The notes beneath the pieces are model-generated. The model did no database searches. It was not told the origin of the DNA and worked only from the letters and a program-made list of their open reading frames with translations. This document shows, piece after piece, positions 21,175 through 32,330 of a DNA stretch of 64,000 nt (positions are counted from its first letter, which is position 1; each line of letters begins with the position of its first letter). This stretch comes from Echinometra lucunter (taxonomy: Eukaryota; Echinodermata; Echinoidea; Camarodonta; Echinometridae). A program made the position numbers and the translations under genes. The stretch spans positions 8,507,528 to 8,571,527 of the forward strand of contig CM057158.1 of assembly GCA_029962745.1 (NCBI GenBank), in the 5' to 3' direction.

Positions 21175-24100
21175 GTTAATTTATTATTCTATTGATTCTA
21201 TTTCTATCAAATAAGTACGTGTATGAGTGTGTGTGTCAATTTTAAACAATAATAGGGTCTATAGCTGAGTGTGAAGGGATGTTCTTTTGACTACCAGAAC
21301 CATTGTCATGATTGTGAAGGGTAGACTTGGTAGAATGAGAGGTTGTTTATTTTGTCCGCTTTCTTTGTCCGCCATGTTCATAGTGATAAACAATAATAGT
21401 AGAATATAAGGAGAGTCACATGGATGCCGGGAAAAGAAAAAGATTAACTTAATAACTATAACCTGAAGGTCTTCTTTTCCAATCCTAGTAATACATGTAC
21501 TAGTTTTTACTGGGCCCGGGGCGGGGCCCTATCCACCGATGTACGCACCTAACATTTCACTTGAAATTGACAGGCCTTTCCTTTGGTATTCCTCTAATGG
21601 CTAACCTTATTATAATCTTCATATCCTAGAGATTAATTGTGCCGAAAATCTTGTCAAAATTTGAGTAAGAACAATGTCATTTTCACAAGAAAAGGAGATG
21701 GTGTCAATTTGAGTCTAAAAAATGTGGCTAAGGTTCCCTTGTCTGTGCACTCATTCACTTTGTAAGTTCAGGATTTTTTGTATGAAACTTGAAAGGGTGG
21801 CATTTTCAAGGCATGTGAATGAAAATACATAAAATAGATGTTTTTCCTCATTTTTTCACTCATTCATTTCATAAAAATTGCTATAGATTTAAAGATGATG
21901 TGTTTGTTGCATCTTTTACTAACGTTAGGGTGTCTGGAGAAAAAAAATTATTTTGCTTATTTCACAATAATATTAAATTGGAAAATAATAACCTTGAAAC
22001 TGACAGAAATACGATTCTTTTTTTGAAAATTCCAGTTAATTACTGCAAAATATAATAATGAAATTGGACCATTTTTCAACATTTTCTTGCCATAAGCTAT
22101 GTAGTTAAGAAATGGCACACATACGAAGTCAAATTTTGAGCTTCCGAGGTCTCATACGACTTTATACTTAATGTCAAAAACTTGTCCTTTTCATGACTAG
22201 ATAGGAAATTTTGCAGTCTTTCTAATGGTGTGAATTTTTTATAGGTTTGAATATCAGATCACAGTGCAAATTGAGAAAAAGTGACAAAAATTGTGTAAAA
22301 CAGAAAACTTCAGTTTCCCATAGGAAACGCATTGGAAATGGCAATCTGAATACACACAGTTTATAAGGGTTTGCAATTTATCTTGTATTTTTATTTCTAG
22401 TGAGCCTAAAAACTTGTCCTTAGGGTCAAAAGGATGACCAGAATTTACTTTTTCCATACATTCCAGATATGAGATGAAAATTAATTCAGATCACATTTTA
22501 ATTTCATGATGAATTTGCCCCAAAATTGTGCTATTTATTCCCCCTGAATCGCACGCTTTTAAGTTGACACTTTTTAGTGTGACTTCAGACACCCTACTTT
22601 TACATGTTTTGTGATGTTGTTAGAATAGAATAGCGCAGATCAGACCCCTGACTTAGCGGTGTTGCCATTTTCTGATTGCCCTTCTTATGAACATTCGTAC
22701 GTGTAGAGTGTTGATCATAGACATAGATAATGTTCGACAGAGGGAAAATTCATCCAAATGTATTCCGATTTGACATTAAAATTTTTCAAAATCTCAAAAA
22801 GATCCTCGCAAAATCACTAAAATTAAACAAATGACAAGTGCAGTTTGAGAGTTACGTGTGTATGCTTCATTCAATTCTTCTCGCCTCAGCTCCGCATGTC
22901 TCTTGCAATTCATGCAAGTGTTAATGCAGAATCATTGATAGTATAATTTGCATTTTGCAACATTTTGACAGCAAATGTGAATTTTGGGGACTATTCTGCC
23001 GTCTTGCGATCCATCAGAAACGTACTTCTGCTTCACATAAGTTAGATGTCCCCCGGTTGTCCCCCACCATCACTGCACACGTCAGAGAATGGCAACACCG
23101 CTGTCTGTAACGGGACGTGGCCCCTACAGCTCCGCCATTTTGTCCAGATCCATTAGAAGGCTGACCTAAGCGCCCATCAATATTCATGATAAAAAATGAA
23201 TAATTCATTTTGTAAGATGCTTCCAACTAGTAGCATTTTTTTGTACACATTACAAAACGTTACACACATCACCTTACCGCATGCGCTGTTAACCCATTCG
23301 TGACAAAGGTCCACATTTTGTGGTTTGACCTAATATCTTATGATTCAAAGCCCTAAAAATCATACCAAATACATGAGCAAAAAGAGCAAAAAATTCTACG
23401 CAAACTGTGCCCATTTTGGTTGCGTCAATATTCGTTGTTTGATGCTGAAGATTTTTTAAAGGAAAATAAGCATTAAAATCCTTAAATTGGCAATGTGATA
23501 GAAAGTTTAAAATCAACGTTATCCCCTGCAAATTGGCAACTTTTTGACTTATCATAATTTCTGTCAATTTACATTCATTGCAGATACATGATGTTTTATA
23601 AGAAAAATGTAGCAATAAAATAAAAATGTTGGTGTTGCCAATTTGAAGAATAAAAGCTGATCAAATTAGACTTTAAATAATTCCTGTCATGAATGGGTTA
23701 ATGCACAATAAATGTGCAACAAATACGCATTAAATCAAAATGTTACAATAAGACTGATATGCGCAAAACATATGAATAATGCAACAGTGTTATCGATATC
23801 ATGGGGGTAACGAGTGCTTACCGGTCCCTTCAAATGATCCAAAAGAGGGGCGGGCCTAAAGCCATTTGCGTAAGGATATCTGCGCGTGCTGCTTTTCATC
23901 TAGTAAATTCATTATATGTCTATGGTGCAGATACACGGATGCTCAGACATGGGGCACCAAACAATATCATGATGATATAGACCCTCCGACTTTATCAAAA
24001 AGGTAGTGTGTACAGCCACATGCATGTGTCTTTACCTTACAGCCACACGCGTGTGGTTGTATCCACAGCATCGACATTCGGATACAGCCACACTCATCTG

Positions 24101-26372
24101 AATTCGCACTTGTACTCTGTGCGGCGACAGCTATCGCTACCGCATGTATGCACGTGCATTGCACTACACAAGCGATGTGTATTCATGCGACGGTATTGCA
24201 ACTTGTATCTTGGTCTTAATCATGAAGGTTTTATCTCTTGAAATTCATTGACATTCAAACAATATTTCTACTTCATTATTGTCATCTGCTTGTCGATCAG
24301 GTGAGAATGAAGTGAGAATATTTTTTGTACAATAAGTGAAGTCGAGAGATAAACCTTCGTGATGATCAAAGATGCAAGTTGCAATACCGTCGCATGAATA
24401 CACATAGCTTGTGCAGTGCATACATACACAAGCGATAGCTGTCGCGGCACAGGGTACAAGTGAGAATTCAGACGAGTGTGGCTGACTGGCTGTATCCTAA
24501 TGTCGATGCTGTGGATACAACCACACGCGTGTGGCTGTATACACTGCCTATCAAAAAATGGGGACTTCTTTCCACCAGCCTAATAAGCAGCCTTTCTAAG
24601 GTGGCACATGTGTGTTTGTAGTCTAATATTTGCGCAGGGCTCTACAAACCCACTTGCCCGCTTGCCCAGGGCAAGTAAAAATCATGAAAGGACAAGTGAA
24701 TTTTGAAGTCACTTGCCCTTTCGGGCAAGTAAATTCACTCAAAGCTATCTTGAGAACAAATTAAAAAACAAACAGTAAATATAATGCTCATAGTGCAAGT
24801 AAATCTTTAGCAATGGCTAAGTAATATTAATGTTGCAAAATGTAATTCAAACTCTCATGAATATTCATAATTTGTGGAAATAGAGCAAGTGACATATGTT
24901 TTTGGGCAAGCAAGATTATGTTTTGGACAAGCAATTTTCAAAGAAACTTGCCCAATGGGCAAGCGGAAAGAAATTCTTTTGTAGAGCCCTGATTTGCATG
25001 TGAATGAGAGGTGCCTAAGTTGTTTTAATACTAAGGCCAACATATTTAATAGCATGGGTCTCTAAGGAGATTATAGACCCATTTCTTTTCTTCCTTTTTT
25101 TTTTGTTTTTGTTTTTGGTTCCTAGTATTTATTTCTTTGTGTAGAAATTTGAAACATAACAAATCAGTGTCAACTGAAGATCTTTTTAAGTTTACCAGCT
25201 TACACATGTCTTATCAAAAGCATCCTATAATTCTTGGGTGGACTATTCCTTTGTCTAACCATTCTTTGCCTATTTGCTTCAGAATTATCCACTCTATATT
25301 CGAACAATTCCGACGGAAAACGAGCTGAAATTTCACTACACCGTCCACACATGCCTTGATGTAATAGAGGAGAAGGTATCATCGGTAGGCAAGAGCAGCA
25401 ATGACTTGCGAGAGCTTTACCTGGGTCTCCTATATCCCACAGAAGACTACAAGGTCTATGGCTATGTCACCAACACCAAGGTCAAATTTGTCATTGTGGT
25501 GGAGTCCTCCAATACACAGATGAGGGACAATGAAATCAGGAATGTAAGTTTGAAAAGTCAGTGGCAAGGATAGGACTATGTACAGACTACAATTCAGACT
25601 TATACTGTAGTTTATTATGAAAATATACAACTTTTTAGATACAGTGGAACCTTAATGTTGTAAAGAACATTGTTATGACAAACTCTCACTGTAACACGGT
25701 ATTTTTGCTTATGCCACTTTTTTTTTTTTTTTAGCCCTTATATAACAAGGTTTCAATATAAAGAGATAATTTTTTTTGGTCCGGAGGAATTTGTTATAAC
25801 TAGGTTCCGCTGTACTGGTCAGGTATGGGGGGGGGGGGGGGGGGGGGGATGAGGGGTATGCATCCCCCCACCTCACAAGGTGGGGGGGGGGGGTGACATG
25901 TACAATCATCCCCCATCCAGGTTTTAAGGAAGGATGTTTGCTTACAATTAAACTGAATTAACATATTTAGAAAAGATAGGAACAGCAATAATGATAATAA
26001 TTATCATTATTACAACAACAACAACAATAATGATAATGATAATAATTAGTAATGTATTATTATTATTATGCTTATGATAATAATAGTTGTCATCATCATC
26101 ATCATCATTAATGTGACTGAAATGACAATTACTATCATAACTATATTGATCATTATTCTGATTTATGTAGTTATTTATATTGCGTTTGGGTAATTTCGGC
26201 ACTGTCACAGTTTTTCTGAAGTGGTGTAACAACAAAATTTTTTAAAAAGATATAGCGTGATGCAAATATGCAATAATATGTGTCATATTCTATATTCGTT
26301 TGTCACGGTGCATATATCTTCTATTTATGTCTGCATTCGGGTGTATGTGTGTGGGTGTGCGTTTGTGTGTGT

Positions 26373-26404
<32 letters not shown>

Positions 26405-29359
26405 ATCTGTATACGAAATTGATCCTTGATTTCTCGTGAACGGCAAATCATCCCCCCCCCCCCCCCCGGTACGCCACTGGTACTGGTATGCGTTAGTTAA
26501 TAGGAAGTTACCCTTTGTTATCAAGTGAAATAAACTGTCTAGAGAATCCAATTGTTGGATTGTGCATGAATCTGTGTGCCAGAATAATATGCAGACAGAT
26601 TGATCATGATCATATTTTTCGCTTGTATACAGTATCTCAAATGAATGCAACTAATTGGTAGAGGAATGTACTGAATTCAAGTCAATTTGTCATGATCGTC
26701 TTAAATTGGATGAGATTTATGTCTTCTTATAACTTACAAAAGGTCTTTGCGGCCCAAGAGGAACTGAAAAAAAAGAAGACAAATAATATACAAATATACA
26801 TGGCCCGAGGAAATCTAGTTCGATCTATGGGGTCGGTCGAAGCGACTGCAGTCGCCTATTTGCCCGAGGGGCACTAGCCCCGAGGGAAAATGGGCAATTG
26901 ATTGTAGTCGCCAAGACCGACCCCATAGATCAAACTAGATTTCTGAATGAAAGGTCCTGTATATTTGTTTTATATCCCTCATCAAAAATTAGATCCAATT
27001 AGATCAGGTCTAGATCTATAATAATTGAAATTAAAAAGCATTAATCACACTCACCGTAATTTAGACTAGAATAGGCCCAGGTGTGAAAACTGTTAACAGT
27101 TAAGTGTAACATTAGATCTAACGTTAGACTGTTAGTGACAAGCATAGTCAGCAGTCTAGTCCAAACACAGTCCAAACAGCGAACTCCAACATGTCCAAAG
27201 CTAAGACAAAGCTAATACAGTTGAAATTAGAGCAGAACTCTCTTGGCTTTTGTTTCTAAAAGTAGCCATTGTTGTAATGAAACGCGACACGCTTTCACAT
27301 TCCTCTGACCGATACCGATCACAAATAACATTTAGGTAGAAACGTGTATTAAATTGAATATCAATAGTTTGGATGCGAGAAACAGCTGAACTGACCCTGA
27401 ACTGACCCTGAACTGACCTACATGTACTTCAAGCAACTGCGCTCATCGGAATTTGATTTGTGTCTGCGCCGTCACATCGCGAGGGTTACCCGGTGGAGAC
27501 GGCTGGCTGCTCGGTGTGTCCGAGAAATTGCATGAATTTAGGGGAACAGGACGGCGGTTTCACGAAACCGAAACAAGTCTCAGTTCATTGACATCCCATT
27601 GAAATGTGTGTTAACTCTACAACCCACGTTTCAGTGGGATGTCCAAGAAGTTAAGACTTATGACAGTTTCGTGAAACGGCCCCTTGGATAAAACAGAGAA
27701 TAGGTCAAAAACTATCTTACTCTGACGTCATGACCTATTTTGATCTCCAAGGAATTTCATTTTTCTAGTAAGATTATGATTAATCACATGAAGGGCTCTC
27801 AACCAATCCAAGAGCAACAAATTTTAAATGAGGGATATAATAGTGGATATAATAGTGGATTTTATAATCCATTGTTAGACTTACTTTTTTATAGTAGTTT
27901 TATTTTGATTTAAGGTGGTATTTGATCTGAATCATGTCTTTTTCTACCATTGCCTTCTTCTGTCTTATATCATCTTTTTCTTTATTCTAAAGCACATTGG
28001 GACTGAAAGTGAAAAGTGATATGTACTATACAAATGTGCTTTACTATTATTATTTACATAAGACTGGTATATTTGAGTTCTTTGATTTCCCAGATATTGA
28101 TGCTTCAACACTGGCTTAGCCAGGACTTCATTTTTTGTTTTTTGTTTATTTTCTTGGGGGGGGGGGGAGGGGGCAGAGGTACATGTAAGCAAGCGAAGCA
28201 TTGGGAATAATATCGAGTGTGCTTTTTCTCTCCTTGCTCAGACCTTTTTTTGTGGGGGGCAACTGCCTCAATCGCTGCCCCCCACCCGCCCACCCCCGGC
28301 TCATTGGTGTGCTTCAAATGTTGAATACAGTGGAGCCAAAAAGTTTACGTACATGTACACCTAATAGGAAAGCAGTTTACGTCACATTTTCCGCAACTTA
28401 TGATTTGAACTGTTAGGAATCATATGTATGTTTCCAGGTAATTTGTTTTATGTGTGAAGGAGAAACTCGACTTGTCTTTCTTCACAAGAAACAAAGGTGG
28501 CAGGAATAAATTAACTTGTGAGAAAATGAGGAAAATCAATTCCCTTTCAGGTTAATGTAAACTTTTGGACCCCACTGTGTTCGGCAGAACCAGTGACTGT
28601 GAATGATAACTGGGCAGTCATCTCTGTTAAATTTTGAACATAAAAAAACATGCAGGCCTATGTGATTATACTTTAGATAGAACATGTTTGTACTACATGT
28701 TATTGTTTTTCTTTTCTCTTTTGGATGTAGATGTTCAAGACATTACACAACGCCTATGTAGACATGCTGTGCAATCCATTCTATACTCCTGGAGAGAATG
28801 TTAAGTCAAAGTAAGCCGTTTCATTTTTTTTTTCCTTTCCCATCATGACATGCATAATATAGTAGCTACATACTTCCTGCATTAAACTGTTCCCATAGTT
28901 CAGAAAGGGTTATGGATACAAATGGTTCTTTGGTTTTTCTTTATGTCCATTCTCTTTCATTCTTTTGATGTAAATTATTGAGTACAGCCAATGTAGTAAA
29001 TCACTGGGAAATATGTGTTTCGGCTACCTGTGATTCACTCTGTAGCAAATGTACATTAACCCGTGCAGTACAATTCGATTTCAGCATAACGCACATTTTC
29101 CACATACCCTAGCCCAAGTTGTTTTGGTCTTTGTATTCAGTGTGTTAAATTATTTCTGGGTGCAAGAAAACGTTTTTGTAAGGTAAGACGAGTTATACAT
29201 CAAAAAGAGAGATGTGATGCATGCATTTGTATGTTACTCAGTTTTGCTTAATGTGGGCTTATACCATTTTCTTTCTTTCTTTCTTTCTTTCTTCTTCTTT
29301 GGTTGTTTAACTACAGGGCATTTGACAACACGGTAAACCAAATGATGATACAAGACTGA
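21142..29359 (+). CDS. TRAPPC2L: TRAPPC2L, trafficking protein particle complex subunit 2-like (whole gene, 4 exons)
   Basis: Joining 21142-21174, 25283-25543, 28731-28810 and 29317-29359 gives a 138-residue protein, close to the 140 of vertebrate TRAPPC2L. All junction phases agree (0, 0, 2). The protein is a sedlin-type longin fold. TRAPPC2L is a small core subunit of the TRAPP complexes, which act as exchange factors for Rab1/Rab11-type GTPases and tether vesicles at the ER-Golgi and Golgi. Diagnostic stretches are [50 protein letters not shown] and AFDN followed by MMIQ. Introns are 4108, 3187 and 506 bp and full of MITEs. The gene is intact and probably functional. The paralogue TRAPPC2 is excluded by the [13 protein letters not shown] block. 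Confidence 0.95.
21266..21386. repeat. half-copy of an inverted repeat found in PABPN1 intron 2
   Basis: The segment gaagggatgttcttttgact to gtccgccatgttcatagtga matches one arm of the inverted repeat at 43303-43572. Only one arm is present here, 90 bp inside TRAPPC2L intron 1. Confidence 0.7.
21540..22620. repeat. dispersed repeat shared with 46340-46850, split by a TA-flanked element
   Basis: From cctaacatttcacttgaaat through ctcatatcctag-like text and cattttcaaggcatg, the sequence matches 46340-46850. It is interrupted by the element at 21926-22596, after which homology resumes (gatgttgttagaat, gcgcaga). It lies in TRAPPC2L intron 1. No coding content was found. Confidence 0.65.
21926..22596. 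mobile_element. non-autonomous DNA transposon with TAGGGTGTCTG termini
   Basis: There is a perfect 11-bp inverted repeat, TAGGGTGTCTG (21926-21936) and CAGACACCCTA (22586-22596). The outermost TA may be a TA target duplication, as in Tc1/mariner-type elements. It is inserted within the repeat shared with 46.3-46.9 kb, which serves as an approximate empty site. At 671 bp it has no transposase-like frame. Confidence 0.6.
22655..23102. mobile_element. MITE-like element with AGCGGTGTTGCCATT termini
   Basis: There is a perfect 15-bp inverted repeat at 22655-22669 and 23088-23102, with further weak pairing (tttctga and tcagaga). The interior is non-coding. The element type is unassigned because no clear flanking duplication is visible. 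Confidence 0.5.
23118..23925. mobile_element. dispersed 0.4 kb MITE-like repeat, copy B, split by a piggyBac-like MITE
   Basis: Its two parts (23118-23288 and 23702-23925) match copies at 16512-16882 (inverted) and 55036-55468 (same orientation). The TTAACCC MITE at 23289-23701 separates them. Confidence 0.7.
23289..23701. mobile_element. piggyBac-like MITE (TTAACCCATTC family), inverted copy
   Basis: Bounded by TTAACCCATTCGTGACAAAG (from 23289) and the inverted CCTGTCATGAATGGGTTAA (to 23701), with TTAA at both edges. It is strongly similar over its length to 10703-11131, on the other strand. It interrupts the repeat at 23118-23925, so it arrived later. Confidence 0.8.
24002..24548. mobile_element. 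long-TIR foldback element with 9-bp target duplication (MULE-like)
   Basis: Two arms of about 200-240 bp face each other around a centre near 24275. Outer ends are GGTAGTGTGTACAGCC and the inverted GGCAGTGTATACAGCC. Inner pairing includes ccacacgcgtgtggttgta, gcgacggtattgcaactt and aggtttatctct-like words. The 9-mer TATCAAAAA flanks it (23993-24001 and 24549-24557). Very long terminal repeats with 9-bp duplications are typical of Mutator-like elements. Facing ORFs in the arms are mirror by-products. Confidence 0.75.
24635..24991. mobile_element. hAT-like MITE with CAGGGCTCTACAAA termini
   Basis: CAGGGCTCTACAAA at the left is matched by the inverted TTTGTAGAGCCCTG at the right, and a GCTTGCCC block is inverted just inside. 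The interior repeats the word ACTTGCCC/GGGCAAGT six or more times, like subterminal transposase-binding motifs. The flanks share ATTTGC, an imperfect trace of an 8-bp duplication. It is non-coding and lies in TRAPPC2L intron 1. Confidence 0.65.
25283..25543 (+). CDS. TRAPPC2L: TRAPPC2L exon 2
   Basis: An 87-codon exon between acceptor tttgcttcag and donor AAT|gtaagt, phase 0 on both sides. It holds most of the longin fold: strand and helix with [19 protein letters not shown], then [20 protein letters not shown] and [11 protein letters not shown]. This is the most conserved part of the family. Confidence 0.95.
25640..25814. mobile_element. pogo/mariner-like MITE (TACAGTGGAACCT), short copy
   Basis: The left end TACAGTGGAACCTTAATG and the inverted right end TACAGCGGAACCTAGTTATA are each bounded by TA. 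Interior words such as TTGTTATAAC are typical of this widespread MITE type. It is 175 bp long, in TRAPPC2L intron 2. A longer relative is at 32530-32876. Confidence 0.65.
25820..26475. repeat. cluster of simple repeats in TRAPPC2L intron 2
   Basis: Poly-G runs at about 25827-25848 and 25879-25891, AAT/ATC-type trinucleotide and tetranucleotide repeats at about 25986-26109, a GT array at about 26339-26404, and poly-C at about 26452-26467. ORFs that read Asp, Ile or His-Thr repeats here come from the microsatellites. Confidence 0.85.
26808..26943. repeat. inverted repeat (foldback) in TRAPPC2L intron 2
   Basis: GAAATCTAGTTCGATCTATG on the left pairs with the inverted copy at the right end (catagatcaaactagatttc). 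A gcccgaggggc segment and two gtcgcc words lie between. About 136 bp, non-coding. Confidence 0.65.
26970..27840. mobile_element. possible inverted-repeat element containing a second MITE (tentative)
   Basis: TTATATCCCTCAT with a nearby AAAATT (26970 on) is matched by the inverted AATTTTAAATGAGGGATATA (to about 27840). A separate palindromic MITE sits inside at 27541-27683. Short arms make the outer element uncertain. Confidence 0.35.
27541..27683. mobile_element. palindromic MITE, GGCGGTTTCACGAAAC type
   Basis: The left arm gcggtttcacgaaac...gacatcccattgaaa pairs with the right arm tttcagtgggatgtc...gtttcgtgaaacggcccc over some 55 bp with mismatches. The terminal layout resembles the GTTGCATAAAAC family. 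Non-coding, in TRAPPC2L intron 2. Confidence 0.7.
28326..28579. mobile_element. Tc1/mariner-like MITE (CAGTGGRGYCCAAAAGTTTAC)
   Basis: TACAGTGGAGCCAAAAAGTT on the left matches the inverted CAGTGGGGTCCAAAAGTTTA on the right. TA lies at the left edge and a mutated TG at the right. About 250 bp, in intron 2 of TRAPPC2L, 150 bp before exon 3. Confidence 0.65.
28731..28810 (+). CDS. TRAPPC2L: TRAPPC2L exon 3
   Basis: Encodes [20 protein letters not shown] and GENVKS plus two bases of the next codon, between acceptor ttttggatgtag and donor AA|gtaagc. The CNPFY motif of the C-terminal helix is conserved. Confidence 0.93.
29317..29359 (+). CDS. TRAPPC2L: TRAPPC2L exon 4 (terminal)
   Basis: A 43-bp terminal exon after acceptor ctacag. 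It completes a Lys codon, then [13 protein letters not shown] and TGA at 29357-29359. The family ends in AFDNMVTSMMIQVC, so the C-terminus is complete but one residue shorter. Confidence 0.93.
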
Positions 29360-29725
29360 ATTTGTGGACCAGAGATTCAATTCCATGAAACCTCTAAGGG
29401 CTTCACTGCCTGAACCCCCCCCCTCCCCCACCAGGGGCCCTACAACCCTGGACTCTGCCTCTTTGGGTGTCAGCCCCCCCCCCCCCCCCCTTAGTCAAAA
29501 AAATGTTCCGCAGCCCCTGCTGATGAGAATACATCTAAGATCTGTCTCTTGAATAGCCAATACATGTACTATTAGAATGGGATTTTGCATTCAAAATCAT
29601 TACTACTTCAGCCCTTCCACTTTGTGTATAATTCTGAAGCATGCTGAGTATGATCATTTTATGTAATTTTAAACCAAAAGATTTTTATGTTCTCAAATGA
29701 TGAATACTGAACATTCTGCTCCTAC

Positions 29726-29731
29726 AATAAA
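29726..29731 (+). terminator. TRAPPC2L: candidate polyadenylation signal of TRAPPC2L
   Basis: AATAAA lies 367 bp after the stop codon, followed by GT-rich sequence. It is the first canonical signal seen downstream. The cleavage site itself cannot be seen. Confidence 0.5.
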
Positions 29732-29991
29732 GAAACACTGTGGCAATTGTGATGCATTACTGAAAAGTTAACAGCAAAGCATGGCAGTCTTAAACCCCTG
29801 AAGAACATGTTCATTATTCAATAATGTTCCCCAAGCAAGAAAGTTGGATATGAATGGGAGGTCTGAATGTATATTTGAGAAATTGAGACCAGGGGCAAAT
29901 TCTCAGGTTCGTGTCTGGTATTGTCTACCATATTTAAAATGTTCTGTATTGTTTCATAACAATACACTAGCTTGGAGACCATATCCTTGGC

Positions 29992-30330
29992 TTAAAGACG
30001 CTAGGTCGTGGGCTTTCATGGGGAATTTGACACCATGGGTGCTTACCCAGCCGATACGCAGTAACAGGTGTTGTCCATCACTGTGAGTTTTATGACCAAA
30101 AGACCTTATGTAATGCTCTGTATACTTCACCCTTTCCCCATATGGCAAAGTCATTATCTCACTTTCCCTGGCCCGAGAATGCCCGAAGCAGGCCGAAGAA
30201 TGTTTGTGGTGGGACAGCTTGTTTTGCTGTGCTCCAGATATGTAGCTCTATTACAGGTATATTTCACAAAGTCTGGTGTTAGCAAATTATGATTGATACC
30301 CCACGAAAGCCCATGACCTAGCGTCTTTAA
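29992..30330. mobile_element. TTAA-flanked MITE with 31-bp TIRs
   Basis: TTAAAGACGCTAGGTCGTGG at the left and its near-perfect inverted copy at the right (ccatgacctagcgtctttaa) are both bounded by TTAA. Pairing continues through GGGCTTTCRTGGGG. The TTAA site suggests a piggyBac-like mobiliser. A diverged relative appears as two pieces at about 46105-46245 and 47005-47105. Confidence 0.75.
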
Positions 30331-30885
30331 AGCTCATGTACAATTGTGGTAGCGAAAGAGGAAATTGGCATGATACTGATCGAGTTGTCCGCCTTGCATG
30401 AAAACTACATGATATCATGCAGTATTCCATTCATGATTTCTGGTGAATTTCCGAATAAGTGTTTGAAATGAATGCAATGTAACAGTTACACTGTGTCCCA
30501 CGGCTAGGACCCCTGCATCCCAACCACTCCCCACCCGATGATCACAGCACTTTGTACACTTGTCATGTGAACAGAACTCTGATTGGTTTTACATGCGTGC
30601 AGGCCTGTGTGACTTTACATTCCGACCTGAGATCAAAAGTATTTTTCTCCTTTCATTTGTTCAATATTAACTCGAGGAGGAAAGACCTTCACAGTACCTT
30701 CATTTTTCTTTTATCTTGCTGCTGAACAGCTAAAAGCAAAGAAATCCCCCTCCTCCCCCCAAAAAAAAGTTTTTGAGGGACTACCAAAATTGTACATAAC
30801 CTTTAGAGAATTACATTTTCCATAGTGTTACTGCTCCTTGTGTTTTGTACATATTTTATATCATGTATTATTGTATAGATATTGA
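30331..30885. other. non-coding DNA between TRAPPC2L and a tandem repeat
   Basis: Nothing could be recognised here. Confidence 0.5.
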
Positions 30886-31227
30886 ATGTAAAGTTAAAGA
30901 TATTAAATCAACTCAGAACATAATTGGTATTGCATACATGTTGTCTAGATGCGATGAGATCAATATTTAATCTGAAGCAAGGACAGGCAGCATTTTCTCC
31001 CTCTTTTCATGAGCTGGTATTCTAACCATATAAAAAAAAAAAAAAAAAAAAAAATGAAATTAAAACTTCTTAAGAAGTATGAAGCCAAGAACTTTTCACA
31101 GTAAATATTTAAAAGCTAACATACTTTTTATCCAACATGAATACCACCAGTGGAGATTGGTGAGATTTGCAACTGATTAAACAAATGTGGAGAAAGTGCT
31201 TATTGCAAGAGGAGGTAAATGGAAGAA

Positions 31228-31269
<42 letters not shown>

Positions 31270-32330
31270 TGTGGGGGAGGGGGAAGCAAGAGGTAGAGAG
31301 AGAGAGAGAGAGAGAGAGTGAGAGAGGAAGAGAGATAGCTGAATAGAGGGAGAATAGAATATACCGAATGTATTAAAGATATTAAATCAACTCGGAACAG
31401 TGGTATTGCATACATGTTGTCTCTCCATGCAATGAGATCAATATTCAATCTGAAGCAAGGGCAGGTGGCATTTTCTCCTTTTTATCATGAGCTGGTCCCG
31501 GAGCTGGTATTCTATAAACCATGTAAAAAACACTAAAAAATAAAAACTTCTTAGAAGTATAAAGCCAAGAACATTTTACAGTAAATATTTAAAAGCTAAC
31601 CTACTTTTTATCCAACATGAATACCACCAGTGGAGATTAGTGAGATTTGCAACTGATTAAACAAATGTGGAGAAAATGCTTATTGCAAGAGGAGGTAAAT
31701 GGAAGAAATGTGTGTGTGGGGGGGGGGGAGGGGGATGCAAGAAATAGAGAGAGAGAGAGAGAGAGTGAGAGAGGAAGAGAGCTCAATAGAGGGAGAATAG
31801 AGTATATCGAATATAAAGTTAGATATTAAATCTATTCAGAACAATGGTATTGCAATACATGTTGTCTCTAAAAGCAATGAGATCAATATTTAATCTGAAG
31901 CAAGAGCAGGCGGCATTTTCTCCTTTTTATCATGAGCTGGTATTCTATAAACCATGTAAAAAAATAATAAAATTAAGCCAAGAACTTTTTACAGTAAATA
32001 TTTAAAAGCTAACATACTTTTTATCCAACATGAATACACCAGTGGAGATTGGTGAGATTTGCAACTGATTAAACAAATGTGGAGAAAATGCTTATTGCAG
32101 GAGGAGGTAAATGGAAGAAGTGTGTGTGGGGGGGGGGGTGTGGTGTGGGGTGGGGGAGGGGGATGCAAGAGGTAGAGAGAGAGAGAGAGAGAGCACAACA
32201 CAGAGAGAGAGAGAGAGAGAGAGATAGCTCAATAAAGAGAGGGAGGGAGAGAGAGAGATAGCTCAATAAAGAGAGGGAGGGAGAGAGAGAGAGAGAGCTC
32301 AATAGAGAGGGGGAGAGAGAAAGCTTTAGA
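30886..32330. repeat. three-copy tandem repeat of about 0.45-0.5 kb with TG and GA microsatellites
   Basis: A unit starting gatattaaatc...ggtattgcatacatgttgtct recurs at about 30890, 31375 and 31815. Each continues with gaagccaagaac, gtaaatatttaaaagctaac, ccagtggagattgg and gaggaggtaaatgg, then (TG)n or poly-G, then (GA)n. The microsatellites differ in length between copies. The copies are close enough to imply recent duplication. All ORFs inside follow from the simple repeats. Confidence 0.85.

Noticed and set aside
26321..26650. ORF with a long Thr-His repeat
   Set aside because: Translation of the GT microsatellite.
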